Shown: positions 9,340 to 18,400 of the stretch, in pieces | How positions within the stretch are numbered: the first letter of the stretch is position 1 | How the letters are laid out: every line of letters begins with the position of its first letter | NCBI RefSeq assembly: GCF_027568475.1 | Contig: NZ_JANKZG010000015.1 | Location: 1 to 34,597, forward strand | Origin: Acinetobacter sp. HY1485 | GTDB taxonomy: Bacteria > Pseudomonadota > Gammaproteobacteria > Pseudomonadales > Moraxellaceae | DNA: 34,597 nucleotides | Direction: 5' to 3' | The notes under the pieces: generated by a model | Databases searched by the model: none | What the model saw: only the letters and a program-made list of their open reading frames with translations | What the model was told of the DNA's origin: nothing | Made by a program: the position numbers and the translations under genes

Positions 9340-10287
9340 ATGGAAAAAATGTCTACTAATTATTCAAATGGATTTTTTGAAGAAGTATGTAATCCATACA
9401 ATGAAAAAAATTATCCTTATGGAAAAGGATTATTACTAAAAAAATGGGATAAATCTGTTTTAAATTATATTAACAAAAATAATATTGAATCTATTCATAT
9501 TAATATTAGCCGAGGTTGGAGAGGAGGGTTTGATTTTAGTTTTTTAAAAGACCTAATTACAATTAAAGAATTAGTTATTCTTACAGGAAAATCTCAAAAT
9601 ATTTCAAGCATTGAAAATATGGTTGCCTTGGAAAGTTTAAGTTTAACAATTGGTGGTAAAGAGCTAATTGATTTTACTAAACTTAAAAATCTCAAAAACT
9701 GCTTTATTTCTTGGTGGGCAAAAGCCAAAAGTATTTTCAATTCGGATTCACTACAAGAACTTTATATAGATGGTTTAAAAATAGCGAATTACTCAAATTT
9801 TAAGATTAATTCAAATCTAAAAGAACTGACTATTGCCAATAGTCGGATTGATAACTTAAATTTTTTAAAAAATCAGCAAAATTTGGAAGTTTTACATTTA
9901 TTTAATTGTAAAAAAATTATAGATTTTTCGCCAATTAGTGCATGTCAATTTCTAAAAAGAATTGACCTGGATGGTTGTAAATTAACTACATTAGATTTTT
10001 TAATTAATCTTAAGGATTTAGAGATTCTATTAATATCACATACCGGAGAAATTAATACTTTAAAAGGTATTTCAAATTTACGAAATTTAAAGGTTATAGG
10101 GTTTACAGGAAACGCTACGATTATAGATGGTGATTTAACATCACTTACGCAATTACCGTTACTCTCAATGGTAAATTTTAGTAGTCGTAGACACTATACA
10201 CATAAAGTTAATAAAGAGTGGAATTGGAATAATTTTAATATTCCGGACAGTAATTTACTAAAAATCAAGAAAACTTCAAATAAGTAA
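9340..10287 (+). CDS. Leucine-rich-repeat protein, possible immunity or scaffold protein
   Basis: This 315-aa protein of very low GC content has irregular leucine-rich repeats of about 22 residues from roughly residue 65 to 280. Examples are LKELTIANSRIDNL, LEVLHLFNCKKI, LKRIDLDGCKLTTL and LEILLISH. There is no signal peptide or membrane segment, so it is probably cytosolic. It lies on the opposite strand to the CDI locus at the far end of the immunity relics. Small bacterial LRR proteins occur as immunity proteins of polymorphic toxins, so that role is possible, but it is inference. An ATG at 9349 (MSTNYSN), preceded by GGAAAA, is an alternative start. A hairpin terminator follows. Confidence 0.75.
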   Translation: MEKMSTNYSNGFFEEVCNPYNEKNYPYGKGLLLKKWDKSVLNYINKNNIESIHINISRGWRGGFDFSFLKDLITIKELVILTGKSQNISSIENMVALESLSLTIGGKELIDFTKLKNLKNCFISWWAKAKSIFNSDSLQELYIDGLKIANYSNFKINSNLKELTIANSRIDNLNFLKNQQNLEVLHLFNCKKIIDFSPISACQFLKRIDLDGCKLTTLDFLINLKDLEILLISHTGEINTLKGISNLRNLKVIGFTGNATIIDGDLTSLTQLPLLSMVNFSSRRHYTHKVNKEWNWNNFNIPDSNLLKIKKTSNK

Positions 10288-10315
10288 TTCAAACGTAGTA
10301 AAACTTATGCATGGA

Positions 10316-10339
10316 GAAAAACTTGATTAAAAGTTTTTC
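10316..10339 (+). terminator. Hairpin after the LRR gene
   Basis: GAAAAACTT and AAGTTTTTC form a perfect 9-bp stem around GATTAA, 29 bases past the LRR stop. The U-run lies within the 3' arm. Confidence 0.6.
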
Positions 10340-10435
10340 TTAGCATCATATCTGAGGGTTTCAAAAAAAGATTTCATTTAAATTTTTTAAAGTCCTGTCT
10401 ACATAGCGAAACTAAAAAATCTATTTATATGATTG

Positions 10436-10847
10436 TCAATCCGCATAGATTTTTACTTCTTTGATACATTCATCTCCAAAAGAACTCTCTTCTGCATAAA
10501 ATTTTATTCCTTCAATTATTTCTTTAGTATCATCAAGTAAATAATAAACGTCATCTGTAGCATCGAAATATAACTTATGCTCAATATCAGTAATCCTACT
10601 TCCAATAGTAGTACCATCTGATAAGAGTTTGCCTGTATAACCTTCTGCAACTTGAATTAAAAAAAGTTTTTTATTTTCATCAAAGTTTAATTTAATGTTG
10701 AGTGGGTTGTAATAAATGATCTAGCCTTTTTTACTTTCTATTTCATACTATTACATTGTGAATATCTTAAATAAGATATATTCCCCAAGGTCGTACATTT
10801 CCATCAATGACTTTATTTATATAAGAGGAAAAGTTGGATAGATTCAT
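10436..10847 (-). pseudogene. Broken immunity-like gene
   Basis: The minus strand has an ATG at 10847 opening MNLSNFSSYINKVIDG and WGIYLI, then a stop. A second frame from 10720 to 10436 reads NPLNIKLNFDENKKLF and ends VKIYAD with no start codon of its own. Together they span about 137 codons, the size of many CDI immunity proteins, with a frame change and several stops between. The ATG directly follows a TGA that ends a short frame (...KSLAGLSL), possibly the tail of a lost toxin. No family recognised; the immunity reading comes from size and location. Confidence 0.4.
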
Positions 10848-11049
10848 TCATAAACTTAATCCGGCTAATGATTTACCTATTTGGGCAGGTGCACTCATGT
10901 CAAATATCATTTATTTATCTCTATATTTATAAAAATCTGCACACAAAATTATAGGTTATTTCTAACATAAGTTTTTTACCTGTCCGCTATGTTAGCACAA
11001 TCCTGTAATATTCAATGGTGATAGTATAAAATGCAGTAAGCGAGTTTAT

Positions 11050-11370
11050 TTTAATTTTTTTAATAATTATCCTTGCTCCAGATCAACCAATAGCTATATA
11101 AAATCATTGGTCTTACAACTAGCATAATGCTTGGGTGTATCCGTATTGTCTAGAGAATGTAATGCGATTGTCTGTTAAAACTTTTATTATATATGCTCTT
11201 CACCATAAACCTGAGAATCAAACAATATATTATTTATAATAAAAAGAAAGTTCAAAGATTTTTACCTATTTCTTACATTTAACTTAAGTTATAAATAATA
11301 ATAATTTCCATAAAAATTCAAGGCACTTGTTGTAGCACAATTAACCACTTTATAATCATAAATATCATCT
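11050..11370 (-). repeat. Diverged direct repeat, copy A (partner at about 13850-14190)
   Basis: This segment resembles 13850-14190 in the same orientation. The best part is around 11260-11320 against 14070-14130, with the shared TTTAACTTAAGTTATAAATA. Both copies cover the 3' end of an immunity-like relic and its downstream DNA. Minus-strand conceptual frames share a LDxTxTxxHYAxCxTN pattern, so the segments may both derive from a lost coding region. Confidence 0.55.
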
Positions 11371-11709
11371 GATAATGTGAAATCTTCAAATGTATACTTC
11401 CAAAGTAACGGGTAAAAGGATTCTAAAAAAAACGGCATAGAATTTTTATCAGGTGCTCTAATAAATACATCCTGTAATCGTCGGTAACGTAATTTATTAG
11501 CATCTGTACCAAATAGCAGTTTGATAGTTTCGATACCATGTAATGCTTTTTTCTTTCATAAATTCATAGGAAGGAATGGTCACTTTTTCTGCAAGTTTTT
11601 TTACATCTTCCTCATTATCACATGAATAAAATTTAATATTATCTTCATTTATAACAATATCGCCAATAACACTATAAAACCAAGACTCATTCACTAAATA
11701 CATATACAA
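11289..11709 (-). pseudogene. Immunity-like gene with a single-base frameshift
   Basis: The first frame starts at 11709 (MYMYLVNESWFYSV) and stops after 70 codons at 11497. Removing one A from a run of six near 11550 joins it to a second frame (ALHGIETIKLLFGTD ... FYGNYYYL) that ends at 11289, giving a 139-aa acidic, aromatic protein. The C-terminus resembles that of the gene at 14103 (KVVN..T...NFYGNYYYL against KVVD..T...DFFGNYHYL). Family not recognised. Its size, composition and place behind a CDI locus suggest an orphan immunity protein. The break could be true or an assembly error in a homopolymer. Confidence 0.5.
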
Positions 11710-12124
11710 TCGCTCAATTTTTATTTAAATTTAGGTAGGATGGGATAAGTACTTACCAATTCACCTATTTTCTAGTCAAAACCTATATCTAGCTTGGTAG
11801 GTTTACCATACACTTTACATCCCGCATAATACCTTTTTCTAATTACTTTTTTCCAAAATCGATATAAATTTTATCGTAGAATCTTTGGGATAACTTTAAT
11901 GCATTTTGTATCACGTATTCTAAATAACTATTTTTTAAGAAACGGATTGCACTAGGAAGTTACTTACACTTTGTAATATTTATAACTTTATTCGGTTAAT
12001 TGGGTGGAATACCTGTTTTAGCTCTATGTTATTGCTATTATAAAGTTATTCCTACACCATGTGTATGAAGAGCATGTACGTATATTCATAATTTTTTTCA
12101 AGGTTTTTAATTTAAAAATAAATT

Positions 12125-12290
12125 ACGGTATAAGCTTATATACCAATACTTCCAACATGATAAGTATAACTCCTTGAGTTTCAATGTTGTAAATTGAATA
12201 GCATCATAATAATTTGGAACTAGATAATGTGCTGTAACATAAGGGTAGTTTTTGATCATTAGGATATATTTTTGGATAAGAGTATTATTT
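12125..12290 (-). pseudogene. Decayed Hint-domain fragment of a second CdiA C-terminus
   Basis: Read on the minus strand, three nearby frames give YVTAHYLVPNYYDAI, then YNIETQG, then TYHVGSIGI followed by a stop. These line up with the end of the Hint domain in the intact CdiA: IVSQHLIPNHFDTV, YNIEIQGFHTYHVG, NFGIWAHN. The nucleotide similarity to about 16010-16160 is visible by eye. Frameshifts and a TAA in place of the W codon of GIWAHN show it is dead. It marks where an older cdiA-CT cassette once sat. Confidence 0.75.
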
Positions 12291-12749
12291 CAGTGAAGAA
12301 TACCAAGGAGGTAAGTATCTTAATATAAATAAAATAGATGAAAATTTTAACAAAATTAATGTAACACATTTATGCTAATGTATCTATTTGAAAATATAGT
12401 AGATGTCAGCTTTTGAAAATTAGTTTAATAGCCAAAATTTTGATAAAAAATTTCCTTAAAAAGTAGAGTTTAAATATGTATTAGTAGAAAATATTAAAAA
12501 CTTAATTTTTTCGATGAGCAATATTTTAAGAAAATTGCCTTATAAGTTGTCATTTATAAGGCAGATTAAAGACATAATAATTGAATTTTAATAAATAAAA
12601 ATTAATTTTTGGGTATCTTAGTTTTTAATTTAAGCTCATCTAGAAAGCTACAACTATATTTCTTATAGCATAAATTACTATGAAATTTAATTCATTCACC
12701 ACCCGTATACTAAAAATCTATATAATGGCGTGAATTTATAGAGCAGATT

Positions 12750-13060
12750 CCCTTTAATCTATAGTCCTCATAATTTTCTATAAATTCTTATTTCTCATTT
12801 TATATAAAAACTATCTGCTTTTCTGAGCTACGAATAAACAGCTGATATCTTTGCTAAGGATCTAAAAACTCATCCAATAATAAACTGGCTATATTAAAAA
12901 TAAAAGGATAACTTTCTTCAACACCTCCAAAGTTTTATCATTAAATAATGACATATACTCTACGCGATGATACTGACCAAAATATATACCTTCACCTACT
13001 AGATCAATTTGGTTAGGATCTAAATAGACTTGAGTTTTTGCACGATAATAATTATAAAAC
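12750..13060 (-). pseudogene. Frameshifted relic of an unrecognised small protein
   Basis: The minus strand reads NYYRAKTQVYLDPNQIDLV, GEGIYFGQYHRVEYMSLF and NDKTLE, then shifts frame to EESYPFIFNIASLLLDEFLDP, then meets a TAG followed by QRYQLFIRSS. This is protein-like over about 100 codons, but there is no clear start. It is probably another immunity or toxin remnant, judged by its position only. Confidence 0.35.
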
Positions 13061-13149
13061 TTTTTAAAACTAATCTAATTATAATAGTATTTATTCACAA
13101 ATTATTCATACATAAAAAATTTAAATGACAAATAATCTTAAATTAATTA

Positions 13150-13170
13150 CTATATAGCTTATAGTCTATA
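13150..13170. promoter_or_regulatory. Palindromic operator/promoter of the higBA operon
   Basis: CTATA-TAGCT-TATAG is followed by the overlapping perfect palindrome TATAG-T-CTATA, so half-sites alternate across 21 bp ending 13 bases before the higB start. HigA-type antitoxins autorepress at such palindromes; the TATAGT-like elements could double as the -10 region. Confidence 0.55.
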
Positions 13171-13183
13171 TTGTGAGTAAAAT

Positions 13184-13528
13184 ATGTGGCAAGTAATTAC
13201 CACAGATCTATTCAATGATTGGCTTGATAAACAAGATGAGAGTACTCAAGAAAAGGTATTGGCCGCTTTAGTCGCTTTACATAAGCAAGGACCAAATTTG
13301 GGGCGTCCTTTAGTCGATACTATTTATGATTCAAAGTTCACCAATATGAAAGAACTAAGAATTCAGCATAAAGGAAAACCTTTAAGGGCTTTTTTTATTT
13401 TTGATCCTATACGTCAAGCGGTAGTTTTATGTATTGCAGATAAAAGTGGGAAAAAACGTTTTTACAAAGAAATGTTATCAATTGCTGAACAAGAGTATGA
13501 GAAATATTTAAATAATTTAGGGAGTTGA
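13184..13528 (+). CDS. higB: HigB/Gp49-like toxin of a type II toxin-antitoxin system
   Basis: This 114-aa RelE-superfamily protein is expected to be an mRNA interferase that cleaves transcripts on the ribosome. Family-like blocks are the N-terminal WLDKQDESTQEKVL helix, GPNLGRPLVDTI, MKELRIQH and RAFFIFDP, then the C-terminal KSGKKRFYKEML. Toxin comes before antitoxin, as in higBA, with a 4-base gap. The pair is intact within a zone of decayed genes, as expected for an addiction module under selection. The promoter palindrome lies just upstream. Confidence 0.9.
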   Translation: MWQVITTDLFNDWLDKQDESTQEKVLAALVALHKQGPNLGRPLVDTIYDSKFTNMKELRIQHKGKPLRAFFIFDPIRQAVVLCIADKSGKKRFYKEMLSIAEQEYEKYLNNLGS

Positions 13529-13532
13529 TATA

Positions 13533-13835
13533 ATGACTAAAACACTACAAGAGCTTTTAAACGAACGCTCTACAGAAAGTAAAGCTCGTATCTCTCAGCT
13601 GGCTGATGAGTTAATTCTACAAACGCAGCTACATCATATTCGTGAAGAATTGGAGTTATCTCAAAAAGAGCTTGCAGATGTACTAGGCATAAAACAACCA
13701 TCTTTATCCGCAATTGAAAAACGTGGCAATGATCTTAAAATTTCAACGATGAAAAAATATGTTGAAGCTATGGGTGGCAAACTTCGAATTGACGTAGAAT
13801 TACCAACAGGGAAGCATGTTGGATTTAATGTATAA
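13533..13835 (+). CDS. higA: HigA-like antitoxin, XRE helix-turn-helix family
   Basis: This 100-aa DNA-binding antitoxin has a helix-turn-helix at about residues 40-75 (ELSQKELADVLGIKQPSLSAIEKR), followed by a short strand-rich tail (GGKLRIDVELP). It should neutralise HigB and repress the operon at the palindrome near 13160. GGGAG lies about 9 bases before the ATG. It overlaps no other gene. Confidence 0.9.
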   Translation: MTKTLQELLNERSTESKARISQLADELILQTQLHHIREELELSQKELADVLGIKQPSLSAIEKRGNDLKISTMKKYVEAMGGKLRIDVELPTGKHVGFNV

Positions 13836-13862
13836 AAAAGCTGACTTAAGTCTACTTTTTTT
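13836..13862 (+). terminator. Weak terminator after higA
   Basis: GACTTAAGTC is a perfect palindrome flanked by AAAAAG and CTTTTTT, directly after the higA stop. Loop geometry is imperfect. Confidence 0.5.
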
Positions 13863-14190
13863 AACAAGTATTTTTCACCCAAATCAACTATACAAGATCA
13901 CTGACTATTCGTTCTACAATGAGCGTAATGATTAGATGTATTTGTACTGTCTAGAAAATATAATGTCATTGCCAATTAAAGCTTTATATTATGCATGATT
14001 TGCCTCTTAAACCCCTAAGGTAAACTATTTGGTCTTAAACCCCATTGTTTATAAGACCAAAAAAGTTTAAAGATTTTACCTATTTCTTACATTTAACTTA
14101 AGTTATAAATAATGATAATTTCCAAAAAAATCACTTGGGCTTATTGTAGAACTATCAACTACTTTATGATCATTAATATTTTCTTGATTA
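13850..14190 (-). repeat. Diverged direct repeat, copy B (partner at about 11050-11370)
   Basis: Same segment type as copy A. The two copies bracket about 2.5 kb that contains the dead Hint fragment and higBA, so recombination between ancestral copies could have inserted or duplicated this block. Confidence 0.5.
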
Positions 14191-14419
14191 CTTAAAATAT
14201 CGCCACCTAAATTTTCTTCAAAATAACTATAAAAGACAATCTCCCGTTCATCTTATTCACATAAATATTGACAAAATCAAAAGTATTATCATTTAAATAT
14301 GAACCATCATGATCTTTAATTAAACTCAAGTAGTTTGGAAGTAAAATATAACCAATTTCATTAGTCACTTTATCGAATAAGTCTAAAGGGATTACGCCAT
14401 TATCTTGAAAAACCTTCAT
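14103..14419 (-). pseudogene. SUKH/SMI1-like immunity gene with a single-base frameshift
   Basis: The frame from 14419 (MKVFQDNGVIPLDLF) stops at 14207. Adding one G to the GGG at about 14250 joins it to EIVFYSYFEENLGGD and on to FFGNYHYL, ending at 14103, for about 105 aa. The stretch LPNYLSLIKDHDGSYLND resembles the conserved LPxxYxxFLxxxDG part of SMI1/KNR4 (SUKH) immunity proteins, a common immunity family for polymorphic toxins. The assignment is tentative. The broken state could be real or a homopolymer error. Confidence 0.5.
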
Positions 14420-14456
14420 AAACTATCGTCCATTTTTTTAATGGTATTTTCTCATG

Positions 14457-14892
14457 CTAAACTTTCCAATAATCTTTAATTTCTTTTAGCCATTCTTTTG
14501 CTAATCTACCACCAAACAGTGTTTCATATGACTCATAAACAATTATATAGTCAGCATTTTTATTAAAGATATAGTAATTATCTAAAATTTCTACGAGATC
14601 TTTTATATTATCAAATTTAAGCATGTTTGAAAAAACATCATTTTCAAACATAAAGTAAACTTCATCTTCGATTTCAAGATTCTTAATAGGACAAATCTTA
14701 GAAGTTACATTTGGCAAATGAACTGCATCAATTGTACTATCTATTAAATCTTCCCAAGATATAGTTATTTTATTATTTACATGAACTTTACGCTTGAAAT
14801 ATCTTTTGTGCTTCTTCATTAACTATATATGAATATGAGATATTTAATTGATTTGCAGTATTAAAGAAATCTTCAACAAAAAAAATACTCAT
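14457..14892 (-). pseudogene. Frameshifted orphan gene behind the CDI locus, probable immunity protein
   Basis: The longest open frame is 14457-14819 (120 aa), but its first residues (MKKHKRYFKRK) look like an out-of-frame read. An upstream ATG at 14892 gives MSIFFVEDFFNTANQLNISY and continues to NEEAQKIFQ near 14790. One base too many there separates it from KVHVNNKITISWEDLID in the other frame. The restored product is 145 aa, acidic, without signal peptide, ending WLKEIKDYWKV. Family not recognised. It is the first gene after the cdiI terminator, so an orphan immunity role is the natural guess. If the 120-aa frame is the true gene it is intact. Confidence 0.45.
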
Positions 14893-14957
14893 AAATAAAA
14901 TCCCAGTGTCGATACATCTTAGTTAAAATTTGAAGCATAACCAATCAATGTAAGTAT

Positions 14958-14984
14958 AAAAAAATAGGCAGATTAACATCTGCC
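14958..14984 (-). terminator. Rho-independent terminator after cdiI
   Basis: GGCAGA and TCTGCC form a stem (14967-14984) around TTAACA. On the minus strand it is followed by a T-rich run (14958-14966). It begins 9 bases past the immunity stop and closes the cdiBAI operon. Confidence 0.8.
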
Positions 14985-14992
14985 CTTGTTCT

Positions 14993-15427
14993 TTATTTTT
15001 TTGTTTTTAGTTTTACTCGTTCTTCCCATAATTCTAGTGGAATAGCAGTTTCTAAAACTTCTTCTTTTGTTAAATCACTAATCCCTTTCATATGCAGGCT
15101 TGTCCAACTGTCCTCTTCCGGAATATATGCAAAATCAATTTTAAATTTAGCATTTTCATCTAAACTAATAGTGAAATGGGTCCACTTTTCACCATTCGTA
15201 ATTTTCTGTAAATTTCCCATTAAATCCAAAATTTTGAGCTCAACCACTTGTAGTGACTCTTCAAACCCAAATGAATTTACTTCATCTGAATTGCGTAAAA
15301 TAAAAGTAGTTAGCCATGAGTTATGTTCAGGATATATTGTTCCTGTATAAAAAATAATTTTTGCCTCTTGTGGCATAAGTGACCATAATAACTGTCCAAC
15401 TTCTTGATAAACTTCTTGCTCTGTCAT
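14993..15427 (-). CDS. cdiI: CDI immunity protein, YezG/DUF600 family
   Basis: This 144-aa cytosolic protein should bind and block the nuclease domain at the CdiA C-terminus, protecting the producer and its siblings. It resembles Bacillus YezG (DUF600): an N-terminal helix EVYQEVGQLLWSLMPQE, an FYTGTIYPEH strand, and the hallmark WTHFTISL...KFKIDFAYIPE. YezG is the antitoxin of YeeF, whose toxic end is also a DNA/RNA non-specific nuclease, so the toxin and immunity families match. It starts 2 bases after the cdiA stop, with AGGAAA inside the cdiA end, so translation is coupled. A terminator follows. Confidence 0.88.
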   Translation of the reverse strand: MTEQEVYQEVGQLLWSLMPQEAKIIFYTGTIYPEHNSWLTTFILRNSDEVNSFGFEESLQVVELKILDLMGNLQKITNGEKWTHFTISLDENAKFKIDFAYIPEEDSWTSLHMKGISDLTKEEVLETAIPLELWEERVKLKTKK

Positions 15428-15429
15428 TG

Positions 15430-18400
15430 CTATTTTCCTGTTGGTGTATTTTGTAGACGTACAGATGGCTGTTTTTTACCATTAACTATTTGGTTCACTA
15501 TAAACCCTGATGGGCGCTTACTTGTATCAAAGTAAATAGGTTGAATATGAACCTGAACATTTTTACCTTCATTTAACGAATTTTTCCAATAGGTCTCTAA
15601 CTGATACCATCGTCCACTAGAACCATTAAATGTTTTATTCATCGGTACAATATTCACCCCCTCACCGGGTCCATTAAACATGGAGGCAAGTAAATGTCCA
15701 CCATGATCATCATCTAAACGCCCATTATTTTTTCCAGATATTTTTTGTTGGTAATTATTACGGTCATTTTTTTCTAATTTTAAGTTCGCTTCAACAGAAT
15801 TAACTCTTCCTACCTCATCTGTTTTATATGTATAGCCATTATCAAATTTATATACAGTATTTGGCTCTGGTTTGTTGGCAACTTTATTCCATGCTCCTGT
15901 TTGACCTGCTTGTAATTCAACATACTTATAGTCGATTGCCGTAATTGGTGAAGCATTTATTGGTGATTGGGGTTTTAAAGAAATTTGCGCAGTTGTTTTT
16001 AAACAATCAGCATTATGTGCCCATATACCAAAGTTTCCAACATGGTACGTGTGAAAACCTTGAATTTCGATATTGTAAACAGTATCAAAATGATTTGGAA
16101 TTAGGTGCTGTGACACAATGGTTAGGTGTTGATCATTACGATCAAGTAATATCATACCCGTTTGTAAAAGTGATGCTTTTAACCAGCCATAATTTTTAAT
16201 CCAAAATGGGTGTTCTGCAGTTGTTTCTAAAATTTCTTGTTGTCCAAGTTGATTCTGAACAATCACTTTGAAAATAGGTTGATTCTCGGTTCTTTTTGTA
16301 TCAACAACAGGACGATAACCATACTCAAATGTTTTGTCATTTCTAGACCACACCAGTTCTCCACCCGTAAAGGTTTCAATTGGTTTTAATCCTTCTGAAG
16401 TCTCAATCAGTGTTCCAGCAGTAAAGCACTGTGGGTTATCAACAGCTTTTTGAGCAGAGGAAGCATCTCTAGCGATTGAGTCTGACAATTTTAGAGTAAG
16501 ACCATTTCGTAGGGATACAATATTCCCTGCCATAGCAACAGCATCTGCAACAAATTCTGCTTTTTCAACTGACATACCTGAAGCTTTTGCAAGAATTTGT
16601 GCCGTGGCTGTATTTTGTGGAATACCTGTCCAAACTTGTTTACCACCAGCCGTAAGTTGTGTACCTGAATGTACAAATAATGGTGCTGAAAACACACACC
16701 CTACAACAGTTTCACACAGACCTCCAGCACCCAACACACCTAAGGCACCACTGCCAAATTTGACACCACCGTCAATACGGACAGAAATAGCATATTTATT
16801 ATCGTAAGGTGTATAGTAACTATCAACGAAATTATCAAACGAAGTGTTATAAAATAATCTCTCGTTTTGCTCACCTAATTTTGAAAAATGCACATATGGG
16901 ATTAAAGGTTTTATATTTTGTTGGTCTAAAAGTGCGCGTTCACCACTAAACTCTGAAGACTTTCCTAGATCTTGTAATAATTTTAAGGATTCATATGCTT
17001 CTGTATTTTTAGCACTATCTCCACAATTAATTAAACCACATGCAGCGATAAATAAACGCTTTTCTTTTTCTGTATCGCCTTTAGATAACTTCTCTATTTT
17101 TTCCTTTTCCGTTTTTCTTAATTGACGGTTATTCTGTACAGCAGTTTCTGCACTATTTGCTGCTACATTAACATCATGCCCTGTTGCTGTCGCAACCGAT
17201 GCTGCTGCAAGTTTAGAAATATCACGTACCTTCTGTTGATGCTTTGCTAGTTCAGCAGCAGTCATTGTGCTCGTGTTAACTTTTTTATCTAGCTCCTCTG
17301 CAACAACCTCTCCAACTACAGCCCCAATAGCCCCTGCTTCACAACTTCCTTGACCTACTTTAGCAGATACACAACCAGACGCAGCATGTGCAATTTTGTG
17401 TAACACATACCTTGTATCAAAATTATTACTTTCTAAACCATGAATTTGTTGAGATAAACCTGCTTGCAATTGAGCTGCTGCATTACTTGCAAGTGCACTT
17501 GTCAACGCATCACTAAAGCTATCACCATTAACCACTGTTGTAACAGCTGCCGTTGCACCTGCATTTACTAATCCTGTTGCAATACGACCGGTGATCTGAT
17601 CAACAACCGCACTTTTTGCTTCTGTTAGTTTTGACATATCCTTCATAAATGAGGTATTGCCTAAACCATTTAATACTCCTGCAGTTACCACAGATGTAAC
17701 TAAACTTTTAACTGCTTCTTTTTTTCCTAAATCTTTAAAAGTTTTACTAAGATCTCCACCATTATTCACTAAACTTATAGAAGCTTGAGTTGCCAAAGAT
17801 GTAACAGCAGCATTTAACATAACACCTGCTGTCGTATACCCTGCACTTGTTGCTACTGTAATACCTGCAACGGTAGTTGTTGTGGCACCAACAGCTGTTG
17901 TTCCGAGGGCTGCAACACCTGCTCCACCTGTTGCAATGGCGAGGGCTATAGCAAGAAGTGCTGCACCAGCAGCTGTTAACCCTTGACTCTTATAATCCCA
18001 ATCCTTTTGTGCAAGAATAATTTCTTGCCAATTTACATCATCACGCTTAATAAAATCGTTTAAATATTCATTGCCTGGTTGTTTAGCTAGTTTTACGATC
18101 TCATCACGTAATTCTTTCTTTTTAGAATCTTTTTCACTTATAGGAATTTGAACTTCTAAACCACCCGCCGCTTTAAAAGTAGATGTAACCCCACTACCAT
18201 TAAATGTAGGTAACTGAGCTGTTTCTTTTACAAAACCTTTATCTTGGGTTGCCTGCCAAACAACATAATTCTTCTCTGACTTAAGAGTTTCTGTCTCTGT
18301 ACTTTTTGCACCTAAAAGTATAAGTTTACCACCTGCTTCAATACTTGCACCTTTGAGATAGTTAAATTCTGTCCCTTCTAAACGTGTATCACTATCTGAT

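Noticed and set aside
13661..13882. Minus-strand 73-codon frame opposite higA
   Set aside because: It lies on top of an intact antitoxin gene and most of it is the complement of higA codons.
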